Origin: Micropruina sp.
GTDB taxonomy: Bacteria > Actinomycetota > Actinomycetes > Propionibacteriales > Propionibacteriaceae
Direction of reading: 5' to 3'
DNA: 64,000 nt
Assembly: GCA_016716635.1 (NCBI GenBank)
Contig: JADJVZ010000014.1
Span: forward strand, 62,001-126,000
A program made the position numbers and the translations under genes. Shown here in pieces: positions 1 to 8,017 of this stretch (positions are counted from its first letter, which is position 1; each line of letters starts with the position of its first letter). Below the pieces are notes generated by a model. It was not told where the DNA came from and searched no databases. It worked only from the letters and a program-made list of their open reading frames with translations.

Positions 1-566
1 GAGACCATCGCCCGCAATTCTTCGTTGCTGACGCTCTCGCGGGAGGCGTCCGGGTCGAAACCCAACAACCGCACGACCGCGTTGGTGGCCTTCCCGAGCA
101 GCCAGTTGACCGGGCGGAACAGCACGGACATGCCGTTGACGATGGGGGCCAGCGCCATCGCGAAGGTCTCCGCGCGCTGCATCGCGAGGCGCTTGGCGAT
201 CAACTCGGCGAACACGATCGAAATGAACGCGATGATCAGCGTCACCACGATGATCGCGATGCCATGCGCCAACGAAGCGTCGAGGCCCCAGCGCTCGAGG
301 ATAGGTTCCAACGCGAGGGCAGGGGTGTCGCCGCCGAAGGCACCAGACAGCAGCGTGCACAAGGTGATGCCGACCGACACGGTCGAGAGGAACCGGTTCG
401 GATCCTGGGTGAGTTTCATCACCGTGGCGCCGCGGGTGCCACGGGTCGACAACTGCTTGACCTGAGATTCGCGGAGCGTGACCAGGGCCATCTCCGCGGC
501 CACGAACATCCCCTGAGCAGCCAACAGGACGAGGATGACGAGAACGCTCGACACGACCGGATTCAC
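1..566 (-). CDS. CNNM/DUF21-type membrane protein (HlyC/CorC family), C-terminus off the window
   Basis: The 188 codons visible give an N-terminal CNNM (DUF21) transmembrane domain. Hydrophobic stretches lie at about residues 4-25, 63-78 and 102-125, with typical motifs such as FVAAEMALV and FAELIAKRLA. Family members are cation-efflux or corrosion-type transporters whose cytoplasmic CBS pair and CorC/HlyC domain follow the DUF21 part; here those would lie beyond the left edge. The start is the GTG at 566-564, which puts the first membrane segment at the N-terminus as usual. The gene diverges from the acetyltransferase gene. Family call is firm; the transported ion is not known. Confidence 0.85.
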   Translation of the reverse strand, partial: MNPVVSSVLVILVLLAAQGMFVAAEMALVTLRESQVKQLSTRGTRGATVMKLTQDPNRFLSTVSVGITLCTLLSGAFGGDTPALALEPILERWGLDASLAHGIAIIVVTLIIAFISIVFAELIAKRLAMQRAETFAMALAPIVNGMSVLFRPVNWLLGKATNAVVRLLGFDPDASRESVSNEELRAMV

Positions 567-625
567 GCGCCCAGTGTAAGGGACACGGTTTGCCTCCTCT
601 CTTTGCGAGGCAGTTGGATCGACGC

Positions 626-1783
626 ATGGAGCAAAGCTGGGCAGCCCTCGTGCCGATCCTTGGCGACGGTGTGGTGCGCCTGCGGGCCCACACGGAAGCC
701 GACCTGACCGGGCTGACCTCGATGTGCCAAGACCCCGAGATGGCCCGGTGGACGACCGTCCCGCAGCCCTATGCCCCCTCGGACGCGCGCTACTACTTCG
801 ACGAGGTCATCGCTCCGGGCTGGCTCCACAACAACCAGTGGTCCTGGGCGTTGGAGGCAGAGCTGGACGGCGAGCCACGCTTCGCGGGCAACATCGACCT
901 GCGTCTGGACGGGCTGGGCGGGGCGGAGGTCGGCTTCGCCACGCATCCGGACGCCCGCGGCCTTGGCCTGATGACCCGGGCCCTGCGGCTGGTGGCCGAC
1001 CACGCCTTGACCCAGGGCCTCACCGTGGTCCGCTGGCGGGCTCTCGTGGGTAACTGGGGTTCGCGCAAGATCGCGATGCGCTGCGGTTTCCATTTCGAGG
1101 GCACGCTGCGCCGCCTCCTGCCCCAGCGGGGCGAACTACAAGATGCGTGGGTGGCGTCGCTGCTGGCGTCCGACGATCGAACCCCGCGCGACTGGCCCAA
1201 GCAGGTGACGTTGGCGGGAACCACGAGCGGGGGCGAGGCGATCGTCTTGCGCGAGTTCACGCTCAGGGACGCGCCTCGGATCGTCGAGGCCGCCAATGAT
1301 CCGACCACGGCCCACTTTCTGCCGCTGCCGCGTCCCTACGGCGCCGCCGAGGCCGAGGAATATCTGAACCTGGCGGCCGAGAAGTGGGCGGCCGGCACGT
1401 CGGCGGTGTGGTGCATTTCCACGCCCGACGGGCAGGCGCTCGGCTCGATCGAGCTGATGCTCTTGGATTCGCCGGCCTCCCGGCGCGAGGTGGGTTACTG
1501 GCTGCACCCGGACGCTCGGGGGCGGGGCGTTGCCACCACCGCGGTCCGCATCCTCACCGATCACGCCTTCCGGGCGGGGCTGGCCCACAGCATCCTGCTG
1601 CAGGCGGCCGCGACGAATGAGGCGTCCTTGGCCATCGCGCAACGCAATGCCTTCCGTTCCCTCGGGGTGTGGCCGGACGCCCTGGTGCTGGACGACGGGA
1701 CGCGGACGGACCTGGTGATGTACGCCGCGACGCTCCGGGACTGGTGCGCGGACGCTGGCCGACCGGTCAGCCCAGAAAGCTAG
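626..1783 (+). CDS. Tandem-domain GNAT N-acetyltransferase (RimJ/RimL type)
   Basis: This 385-aa protein holds two consecutive GNAT domains. Each begins with a VxLRxxTxxD-like strand and contains a pyrophosphate-loop region: EVGFATHPDARGLGL in the first, EVGYWLHPDARGRGV in the second. Each ends with the N.xS..xA.R.GF/AF motif of RimJ/RimL-like enzymes. Such proteins move an acetyl group from acetyl-CoA to an amine, often on a protein N-terminus, antibiotic or small molecule; the substrate cannot be read here. ATG 626 is chosen because it begins just before the first domain; an in-frame start at 590 would add an unsupported leader. The last 17 bases overlap the convergent DUF1345 gene. Confidence 0.85.
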   Translation: MEQSWAALVPILGDGVVRLRAHTEADLTGLTSMCQDPEMARWTTVPQPYAPSDARYYFDEVIAPGWLHNNQWSWALEAELDGEPRFAGNIDLRLDGLGGAEVGFATHPDARGLGLMTRALRLVADHALTQGLTVVRWRALVGNWGSRKIAMRCGFHFEGTLRRLLPQRGELQDAWVASLLASDDRTPRDWPKQVTLAGTTSGGEAIVLREFTLRDAPRIVEAANDPTTAHFLPLPRPYGAAEAEEYLNLAAEKWAAGTSAVWCISTPDGQALGSIELMLLDSPASRREVGYWLHPDARGRGVATTAVRILTDHAFRAGLAHSILLQAAATNEASLAIAQRNAFRSLGVWPDALVLDDGTRTDLVMYAATLRDWCADAGRPVSPES

Positions 1784-2411
1784 CCACCGCGTTGATCGTG
1801 ACGGCCACGATGGCCGAGCCGAACAGGTAGCTCAACAGGGCGTGCCCCAACACCCGTCGGCGCATTGCCCGCGTGTTGAGGTCGGTGTCGCTAATCGCGA
1901 AGGACATCCCGATGGTAAAAGCCACATAGGCGAAATCGCGAAAGTCGGGATCGGTGGTCTTGGCGTCCACCCCGTTGTCCCGGAAAATGAACCCCACCGC
2001 ACCGTCTGTATAGAACTGGTCGGCGTAGTGCAGTGCGTACTCCAGGTGCACCAGCAACCAGGACAAGACCACCGTCACCACACCCAGCATCACCAGCAAC
2101 AGGTTGGGTGGGGAGCTCGTGTGTGCTTCGACCATCGCCGACAGCACTCCCACGAGCGAAACCACGGCGGCGAGCGAGGTGACAACACCCGACCAATTGC
2201 GTGACTCGTCGTCTCGTTCGCCCCACGCTTTGATCTGCTCGGGGGTGGACCACCACAGCCGCGCAATGATCGCCACGTTGACGAGGCAAAACACGCACCA
2301 CCCAATGATTGAGCGGGTCGACACAGACAGGGTCGTCGGGGCCACGGCACCCACCAGAATGCCCATCAAAAGGGCAAGCAGCAGGCGCAGCATCGCCGTC
2401 CGAGACTTCAC
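1767..2411 (-). CDS. DUF1345 family membrane protein
   Basis: The 214-aa product has about five hydrophobic segments. It carries the signature of the DUF1345 family near the C-terminus: an FAYVAFTIGMSFAISDT-like stretch followed by an MRRRVLGHALLSYLF segment. Family members are uncharacterised integral membrane proteins. The GTG at 2411 is the longest start; an ATG seven codons in is an alternative. It is convergent with, and overlaps, the acetyltransferase gene. No operon partner: the next gene on this strand is 194 bp upstream, and I see no feature in that gap. Confidence 0.8.
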   Translation of the reverse strand: MKSRTAMLRLLLALLMGILVGAVAPTTLSVSTRSIIGWCVFCLVNVAIIARLWWSTPEQIKAWGERDDESRNWSGVVTSLAAVVSLVGVLSAMVEAHTSSPPNLLLVMLGVVTVVLSWLLVHLEYALHYADQFYTDGAVGFIFRDNGVDAKTTDPDFRDFAYVAFTIGMSFAISDTDLNTRAMRRRVLGHALLSYLFGSAIVAVTINAVASFLG

Positions 2412-2605
2412 GAGCTACACCCCATCACATCGGTCCGAAGACACACCCCAAAGCCGCCCAGCGGACGACTCGTCCAGGCCGTCGTGATCATGGTGTCGCG
2501 CTCGACGCAAGTAGAAGAGGCGAGTAGAAAGTGGTCGCCGCGGAAGATGCGGGTGCGCGCACACCCGACCGGGTTACCTCAGCAAGCTAGCCGCCGCGTT
2601 GATGG

Positions 2606-3076
2606 TCAGCTCAGGTGGCGGGCCAAGGCTTCCAACTGGTCGATGCACGTGCCCCAACCCTCATAGAAACCCATCTCCTCGTGCTGGAGGCGACCGGCCG
2701 CATCCTTGTGGAGCACCGTGGCCGTGTAGCGCGTGTCCTGCCCCTCGTCTTCAAACGTGATGAAAGCCGTGAGGGGCATCCAGGGCTCCGGCGCCGGGCG
2801 CCAGCCAGCCAGGAGCGACGTCGTCCAGGCCAGCCGGGTCAACGGGACGACGTCTAAGAAGGCGCCCGGGTTGTCGCTGGTCCCGCCATCCGGGCCACGC
2901 ATCAACGTGTGAAAACTGCCGCCCGGCACCAGGTCGAAACCCAACACCTCCGTCGTCCAGGGCTTCGGGCACCACCACAGTTTCAGCTGCTCCGGATCGG
3001 CCCAGGCCTGCCACACCGCTGCCCGCGGCGCCCGTAGGCAGCGGGAGATGACCAAGGTGACGTCTTCTGCCACCAC
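2606..3076 (-). CDS. SRPBCC (AHSA1-type) family protein
   Basis: The 156-aa protein matches the activator-of-Hsp90-ATPase-like (AHSA1) branch of the START/SRPBCC superfamily. It opens with APRAAVWQAWADPEQLKLWW and continues through a PGGSFHTLMRGPDG strand and a C-terminal EGWGTCIDQLEALARHL helix. These proteins form a small hydrophobic ligand cavity; bacterial members often sit with ArsR or DUF1801 genes, and most have no assigned ligand. It starts 2 bp after the stop of the DUF1801 gene, so the two are very probably one transcript. Confidence 0.85.
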   Translation of the reverse strand: MVAEDVTLVISRCLRAPRAAVWQAWADPEQLKLWWCPKPWTTEVLGFDLVPGGSFHTLMRGPDGGTSDNPGAFLDVVPLTRLAWTTSLLAGWRPAPEPWMPLTAFITFEDEGQDTRYTATVLHKDAAGRLQHEEMGFYEGWGTCIDQLEALARHLS

Positions 3077-3078
3077 GA

Positions 3079-3498
3079 CTACGCCACCGCGCGCTTGATG
3101 AGCTCGGCGACACGGGCTTCGACCTCAGGCGTCCACTTCAGGACAGCGAAGGAGTTCGCCCAGATGTCACCGTCGTCCAGGTTGGCCGAATCGGTGAAGG
3201 CGATGTGGCCGAAGCGCGTCTTGAACTTGGCGGCGAACTGGTAGTAGAAGAGCGTCTTGCCGTCTTTCACGTACGCGGGGAAGCCGTAATAGGTCTTGCA
3301 CGTGAGCTGGGGTTGCTCCCGCAGCACCAGGTCATGAAGTCCTTGCGCGATCGGCTGGTCCTGCTCGTTCAGGGCTGCGATCGCGGCCACGACGTCGGCC
3401 AACCCGTTCGCCCCTGCTTCGGTTCGCTTGCGCTCCGCGGCCGCCTGCCGCATCGCTGCCTTTTCCTCGGCCGAAAAGCCGCCACTCTTAGTTGCCAT
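3079..3498 (-). CDS. DUF1801 / YdhG-like protein
   Basis: A 139-aa protein with the DUF1801 pattern: a basic, Ala-rich N-terminal helix, then a core containing CKTYYGFPAYVKDGKTLFYYQ and HIAFTDSANLDDGDIW. Relatives include Bacillus YdhG and small cytosolic proteins encoded beside SRPBCC or ArsR genes; the molecular role is not established. ATG 3498 is preferred over an upstream in-frame start at 3657 because the extra 53 codons look like intergenic sequence and would overlap the divergent LamG gene. It heads a two-gene unit with the SRPBCC gene. Confidence 0.75.
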   Translation of the reverse strand: MATKSGGFSAEEKAAMRQAAAERKRTEAGANGLADVVAAIAALNEQDQPIAQGLHDLVLREQPQLTCKTYYGFPAYVKDGKTLFYYQFAAKFKTRFGHIAFTDSANLDDGDIWANSFAVLKWTPEVEARVAELIKRAVA

Positions 3499-3608
3499 GC
3501 GGTGATCCTGCCACGGCGTGCGCATGAACAAAAGCGTGGGGAAGTGTACGTACCGGACGTGGGCGAGCGGGCTACCATCTTTCGCGACACCCCGTCCGGG
3601 AGTAAATT

Positions 3609-4634
3609 TTGAGGGTGCGGTCTTCCCAAATAAAGCACCTGCCGCACGCGATGACAATCGTCGTTGCCACCGTCGTGTTAGTAGGTTTCACCGGCACCCC
3701 CACCGGACCTCACTTGAGCCAGGCACTCGAACCCGATCTACCTAAGATACCGAGTTCGTCCCCACTAGCTCCCTCGTCAACGCCCTCCGCGTCTGCGACC
3801 TCAACCCCCCTCTCCCCCTACGACACCCTCGTCCTCTCCCATTCCCCCGTCGCGTATTGGCCGATCAGCAGCGGCGGCGGGGTGGTGGCAGACGTCTCGG
3901 GCCGCGGCCACCACGCGACTCGGATGTCCGAGCAAACCACGAACACCTTCGCCCCGAACGGGGACAAGGTCATGAAGTTCGACGGGGTCGACGACTACCT
4001 TTCGATCCCATCATCATCCGATTTCTCCATCGCGACCACCGGGAATTTGACCTGGGAGGGGTGGATCCGTCCCTCCACGCTTCAATTCCCGCATGCGTCC
4101 TCCGGCGACTACGTCGCCTGGATGGGAAAGTGTCGCGACTACGCGCCCTCGTGTGAGTGGGAAGCACGGATGTACTCCGCCAGCAACCCACAGGGCAGGT
4201 GCAGTCGGTTGAGCGCCTACGCCTTCAACCCCAACGCCGGGTTGGGCAGCGGGGCTTCGTGGCAACCTACCTGCAGTCTCGACCTGGCAGGCCGCTGGCT
4301 CCATGTGGTGGCCACGTACACAACCAAGAGCACGCCATCGTCATGTTCTTCGGCCTATCCAGGGCAGATCAACATTTGGGTGAACGGCATTCCATGGAAC
4401 GCCGACATCCATCGCCCCACAGGCTGCATGAGCCAGTACAGCATCGTCCCTGTTGCTGGAAGCTCACCCCTGCTGATCGGCACGATGTCGAGGAGCAACT
4501 GGTTCGCTGGCGCTATAGGCAAGGTCGCGATCTACAACAGATTGCTCACCCAAACCGAAATTCGCAGCCACTACAAGGCGATGACCGAACAGAACCCGGT
4601 CGGATCCTGCGGCAACACCTGCACCCTCTGCTAG
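3609..4634 (+). CDS. Secreted LamG/concanavalin A-like domain protein (first of two paralogues)
   Basis: The 341-aa product begins with a basic patch, a hydrophobic stretch (about residues 14-30) and a Ser/Thr/Pro-rich linker to about residue 68. The rest is a LamG-like (concanavalin A-fold) domain: VAYWPISSGGG, KFDGVDDYLSIP, TWEGWIRPSTLQFP, INIWVNG and FAGAIGKVAIYNRLL. Several cysteines, including a C-terminal CGNTCTLC, suggest disulfides outside the cell. The TTG at 3609 is taken as start because GGGAG lies 6 bp before it; GTG 3615 and ATG 3651 are alternatives. No lipobox is visible, unlike its close paralogue at 6971. LamG folds bind glycans or hydrolyse them; the ligand is unknown. Confidence 0.75.
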   Translation: MRVRSSQIKHLPHAMTIVVATVVLVGFTGTPTGPHLSQALEPDLPKIPSSSPLAPSSTPSASATSTPLSPYDTLVLSHSPVAYWPISSGGGVVADVSGRGHHATRMSEQTTNTFAPNGDKVMKFDGVDDYLSIPSSSDFSIATTGNLTWEGWIRPSTLQFPHASSGDYVAWMGKCRDYAPSCEWEARMYSASNPQGRCSRLSAYAFNPNAGLGSGASWQPTCSLDLAGRWLHVVATYTTKSTPSSCSSAYPGQINIWVNGIPWNADIHRPTGCMSQYSIVPVAGSSPLLIGTMSRSNWFAGAIGKVAIYNRLLTQTEIRSHYKAMTEQNPVGSCGNTCTLC

Positions 4635-4655
4635 GCGTTCGAGCCCCTCCGCAAC

Positions 4656-4698
4656 CTGGCTCCCTGGCGTCACCTTATGGACGACGTCAGGGAGCCAG
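4656..4698. terminator. Strong hairpin between convergent genes
   Basis: A 16-bp stem (one G-T pair) closes an 11-nt loop: arms at 4656-4671 and 4683-4698. It sits between the convergent ends of the LamG gene and icd, so it can serve as a bidirectional terminator. There is no clear T-run on either side. Confidence 0.55.
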
Positions 4699-4729
4699 CC
4701 GACTGTGACGCCGGTGCGTGAGACCTGGG

Positions 4730-5950
4730 TCAGGCTTTCAACGCTTTTGCGAGGTTCTCGTCCAGGGCCGCCAGGAACTCCTCGGTGGTGAGCCAGGACT
4801 GCTCGGGCCCGACGAGGATGGCCAGGTCTTTGGTCATCTTGCCCTCCTCGACGGTCTCGACACACACGCGCTCGAGGGTCTCGGCGAACGCAGTGACCTC
4901 AGGCGTGCCGTCCAGCTTGCCACGATGCTTGAGGCCTCCGGTCCACGCGAAGATCGATGCGATCGGGTTCGTCGACGTCGGCTTACCCTCCTGGTGCATC
5001 CGGTAGTGCCGGGTCACGGTGCCGTGGGCGGCCTCGGCCTCGACGGTCTTGCCGTCCGGGGTCATCAGGACGCTCGTCATGAGGCCCAGGGAGCCGAAGC
5101 CCTGGGCGACGGTGTCGGACTGGACGTCACCGTCGTAGTTCTTGCACGCCCACAGGTAGCCGCCCTCCCACTTCAACGCGGAGGCGACCATGTCGTCGAT
5201 GAGCCGGTGCTCATAGGTGAGCCCCGCGGCGGCGAACTGATCGGCGTACTCGGCGTCGAACACCTCCTGGAACAGGTCCTTGAACTGGCCGTCATAGGCC
5301 TTGAGGATCGTGTTCTTGGTCGAGAGGTAGACCGGGTAGTGGCGCTGCAGGCCGTAGGCGAACGAGGCTCGCGCGAAGTCGCGGATCGAGTCGTTGTAGT
5401 TGTACATGCCCATGGCCACACCGCCGGCGTCGGGGAAGTTGGCCACCAGGAACTCCATCGGCTCCCCCTCGCCCTCGGGGGTGAACGTGATGGTCACTTT
5501 GCCCCTGCCGGGCACCTTGAAGTTCTGCGCCTTGTACTGGTCGCCGTGAGCATGACGGCCGATGACGATCGGCTTCGTCCAGCCCGGCACCAGCCGCGGG
5601 ATGTTGCTGATGACGATCGGCTCGCGGAAGATCACGCCACCGAGGATGTTGCGGATCGTCCCGTTCGGGGAGAGCCACATCTTCTTGAGGCCGAACTCCT
5701 CGACGCGCGCCTCGTCCGGGGTGATGGTCGCGCACTTCACGCCGACGCCGTGCTTGGCGATCGCGTGGGCGGAATCAATCGTCACCTGGTCACTGGTGGC
5801 GTCGCGGTTCTCAATGGAGAGGTCGTAGTACTCGATGTTGAGGTCGAGATACGGCTCTATCAGACGGTCCTTGATGAAGTGCCAGATGATGCGGGTCATC
5901 TCGTCTCCGTCGAGTTCGACAACGGTGCCTTGGACCTTGATCTTCGCCAT
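4730..5950 (-). CDS. icd: NADP-dependent isocitrate dehydrogenase
   Basis: A 406-aa enzyme of the homodimeric, eukaryote-like NADP isocitrate dehydrogenase class. It opens with a VVELDGDEMTRIIW strand and contains the substrate-binding KSPNGTIRN-type segment (here LSPNGTIRNILGG) and the EAAHGTVTRHYR cofactor region. It converts isocitrate to 2-oxoglutarate and CO2 in the TCA cycle and makes NADPH. Length matches this class (about 405-410 aa), not the monomeric type of many other actinobacteria. It diverges from purU across 107 bp, and convergence with the LamG gene is closed by a hairpin. Confidence 0.97.
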   Translation of the reverse strand: MAKIKVQGTVVELDGDEMTRIIWHFIKDRLIEPYLDLNIEYYDLSIENRDATSDQVTIDSAHAIAKHGVGVKCATITPDEARVEEFGLKKMWLSPNGTIRNILGGVIFREPIVISNIPRLVPGWTKPIVIGRHAHGDQYKAQNFKVPGRGKVTITFTPEGEGEPMEFLVANFPDAGGVAMGMYNYNDSIRDFARASFAYGLQRHYPVYLSTKNTILKAYDGQFKDLFQEVFDAEYADQFAAAGLTYEHRLIDDMVASALKWEGGYLWACKNYDGDVQSDTVAQGFGSLGLMTSVLMTPDGKTVEAEAAHGTVTRHYRMHQEGKPTSTNPIASIFAWTGGLKHRGKLDGTPEVTAFAETLERVCVETVEEGKMTKDLAILVGPEQSWLTTEEFLAALDENLAKALKA

Positions 5951-5997
5951 TGAAAAGCGCCTTTCCGTGTGGTGCGTCCCAAGATATAGCCCCGCGC

Positions 5998-6017
5998 CCC
6001 CGATCCGCAGATCGGGG
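5998..6017. promoter_or_regulatory. Inverted repeat between icd and purU
   Basis: A perfect 8-bp inverted repeat (CCCCGATC, 4-nt spacer, GATCGGGG) lies midway in the 107-bp divergent spacer. It may be an operator or an RNA hairpin in the icd leader. On the minus strand a TATATC-like box for icd lies at about 5983-5988. Confidence 0.35.
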
Positions 6018-6045
6018 CGTGGCAGCGGTGGGCAAGACCGATGGC

Positions 6046-6051
6046 TAACCT
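6046..6051 (+). promoter_or_regulatory. Putative -10 box for leaderless purU
   Basis: TAACCT ends 6 bp before the GTG start of purU and no ribosome-binding site is visible, so transcription may begin at or near the start codon. No good -35 box is seen. Confidence 0.4.
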
Positions 6052-6057
6052 TGCCGG

Positions 6058-6909
6058 GTGATCGACTCCCAACACTGGGTTCTGACCCTCGTGTGCCCTG
6101 ACCGTCCCGGTATCGTCCACGAAGTCACCGGCGCCATCGCGCGCGCCGCGGGCAACATCACCGAGATGAAGCAGTTCACCTCGGACGAGTCGGGCACCTT
6201 CTTCATGCGGGTGCAGGTGCAGTCGGGGTTCGATCGGAGCCACTTCGAGGCCGATGTCGCCCCTCTCGCCGCGTCACTGGACGCCACCTGGACGCTGGAC
6301 TATGTCGGACGTCCTCGTCGGACGCTCGTCCTGGCCTCCAAGGCGGGGCACTGCCTCAACGACCTGCTGTTTCGCCAGCGGGCGGGGCTGATGCCGATCA
6401 CGATCCCCTTGATCTTGTCGAACCACCCCGACCTCGCTGACTTGGCACACTTCTACGCCATCCCCTTCGAAGAGCATGTGGTGCTGCCCGAGAACAAGCG
6501 CGATTTCGAGGGGCGAGTGCTGGACGCCATCGATACCTACGACATCGAACTGGTGGTGCTGGCCCGCTACATGCAGATCCTCTCGCCTGAACTGTGCGCG
6601 GCCCTGGCCGGGCGCGCGATCAACATCCACCACAGCTTCTTGCCCGGCTTCAAGGGCGCCAATCCCTACCGGCAGGCCCACGCCCGCGGGGTCAAGCTCA
6701 TCGGCGCCACCGCGCACTTTGTGACGCAAGATCTCGACGAGGGCCCGATCATCGAGCAAAACGTTACGCGTGTGGAGCACTCCATGGACGTCCCGCAGCT
6801 GGTGGCGATCGGGCAAGAGCAGGAATCCCGGACCCTGAGCCAGGCCGTCAAACTGTTCGCCGAGCACCGTGTGCTGCTGGACGGCACCCGGACGGTCATC
6901 TTCGGCTGA
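6058..6909 (+). CDS. purU: Formyltetrahydrofolate deformylase
   Basis: A 283-aa protein with an N-terminal ACT domain (about residues 5-85, with LVCPDRPGIVHEVTGAIA) and a formyltransferase-like catalytic domain. The catalytic Asn-His-Asp set is visible in INIHHSFLPGFKGANP and TQDLDEGPII. PurU hydrolyses 10-formyl-THF to formate and THF, balancing one-carbon pools and feeding formate to PurT-type reactions; the ACT domain senses methionine/glycine in E. coli. The GTG at 6058 gives the usual length and sits 6 bp behind a TAACCT box. It fits functionally with folD, purH and purN elsewhere in the window. Confidence 0.96.
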   Translation: MIDSQHWVLTLVCPDRPGIVHEVTGAIARAAGNITEMKQFTSDESGTFFMRVQVQSGFDRSHFEADVAPLAASLDATWTLDYVGRPRRTLVLASKAGHCLNDLLFRQRAGLMPITIPLILSNHPDLADLAHFYAIPFEEHVVLPENKRDFEGRVLDAIDTYDIELVVLARYMQILSPELCAALAGRAINIHHSFLPGFKGANPYRQAHARGVKLIGATAHFVTQDLDEGPIIEQNVTRVEHSMDVPQLVAIGQEQESRTLSQAVKLFAEHRVLLDGTRTVIFG

Positions 6910-6958
6910 CGCGATGCCACCGAGAATGGCCACCACAGCCTGCCTGCGGTCCCGCGAC

Positions 6959-6964
6959 TAGATT
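6959..6964 (+). promoter_or_regulatory. Putative -10 box for leaderless LamG lipoprotein gene
   Basis: TAGATT ends 6 bp before the GTG start at 6971. The only purine-rich stretch (CAAGG) touches the start codon and is too close to act as a ribosome-binding site, which favours a leaderless transcript. Confidence 0.45.
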
Positions 6965-6970
6965 GCAAGG

Positions 6971-7999
6971 GTGTCGCCACTCCACAGCGTCCGTGTGGCC
7001 CGATGGGCTACCGCCGCTCTCATTGCCGCCCTTCTGGTTGGCTGCGGTGCGGCGCCACCGACCCCCTCCACGGTGAAAGCGACACTGTCCCCCGCGCCCT
7101 CGCCTTCCGCTGCTTCTTTCCAGCCGACGCTCCCAACCTCCGAAAGCTCAGGCTCGTCCGGGCCCGCTCCCGCGTTGTCGCGCTACGACGCACTCGTCCT
7201 GAAGGCGGACCCCGAGGCCTACTGGACGATGGACGGCGCCGGACCCCTTGAGCGGGATGCGACAGGGCACGGACACGATGCGGCTGTGGTGGATGCGCAG
7301 CGCACAACCGTGGTGGCACCCAACGGGGACCGGGTGTTGGTCTTCGACGGAGTGGGTGACTACGCCGGGGTGGCTTCGTCCCCCCAGTTCTCCATTCCGA
7401 CCACGGGTTCCATGACATGGGAGGGGTGGATTCTCCCCTCCACGTTGCAGTTCCCACACGGCTCCGCCACCGGCTACGTGGCTTGGATGGGCAAGTGTTA
7501 CCGGCACGCGCCGACGTGCGAATGGCAAGCCCGGATGTACTCGGCAGACACAGCGCAGGGGCGTTGCAGTCGACTCAGCGGGTACGTGTTCAACCCGGAG
7601 GCGGGGCTCGGTAGCGGCGCGGATTGGCAACCTGACTGCACCATGCCCCTCACCGGGAGGTGGCTCCACGTCGTTACCGAGTACACCGTCCACTCGACAC
7701 CTCCGGAGTGCCCATCCGGCCCCCCTGGCCAGATCAACATCTGGGTGAACGGGATCCTCTGGAATGCCGCGGCCCATCGGCCAACCGGATGTTTCAGCCA
7801 GTACCAGGTGATCCCTGTGGCGAACGACTCGCCACTGACGATTGGCACCATGGACGGAACAACCTGGTTCGCCGGCGCCATCGGCAAGGTGGCACTGTAC
7901 GACCGATTGCTCACCCAGGCAGAGATCAGCAGTCACTACAAGGCAATGACTTCCCGCGACCCCGCGGGGTCCTGCGCCACCACCTGCACCTCGTCCTAG
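6971..7999 (+). CDS. LamG-domain lipoprotein (second of two paralogues)
   Basis: A 342-aa close relative of the protein at 3609; by eye the two share well over half of the residues from about position 70 on, including TWEGWI.PSTLQFPH, YVAWMGKC and QINIWVNGI. The N-terminus differs: it is a type II signal peptide with lipobox LLVGC (Cys about residue 25), followed by a Ser/Pro/Thr linker. It should therefore be tethered to the outer face of the membrane, whereas the paralogue should be released or N-anchored. Conserved cysteines suggest disulfides. It is convergent with the exopolysaccharide operon, ending 18 bp from it. Ligand or enzymatic activity unknown. Confidence 0.78.
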   Translation: MSPLHSVRVARWATAALIAALLVGCGAAPPTPSTVKATLSPAPSPSAASFQPTLPTSESSGSSGPAPALSRYDALVLKADPEAYWTMDGAGPLERDATGHGHDAAVVDAQRTTVVAPNGDRVLVFDGVGDYAGVASSPQFSIPTTGSMTWEGWILPSTLQFPHGSATGYVAWMGKCYRHAPTCEWQARMYSADTAQGRCSRLSGYVFNPEAGLGSGADWQPDCTMPLTGRWLHVVTEYTVHSTPPECPSGPPGQINIWVNGILWNAAAHRPTGCFSQYQVIPVANDSPLTIGTMDGTTWFAGAIGKVALYDRLLTQAEISSHYKAMTSRDPAGSCATTCTSS

Positions 8000-8017
8000 A
8001 AGCCTGGCGGGCGGCTG

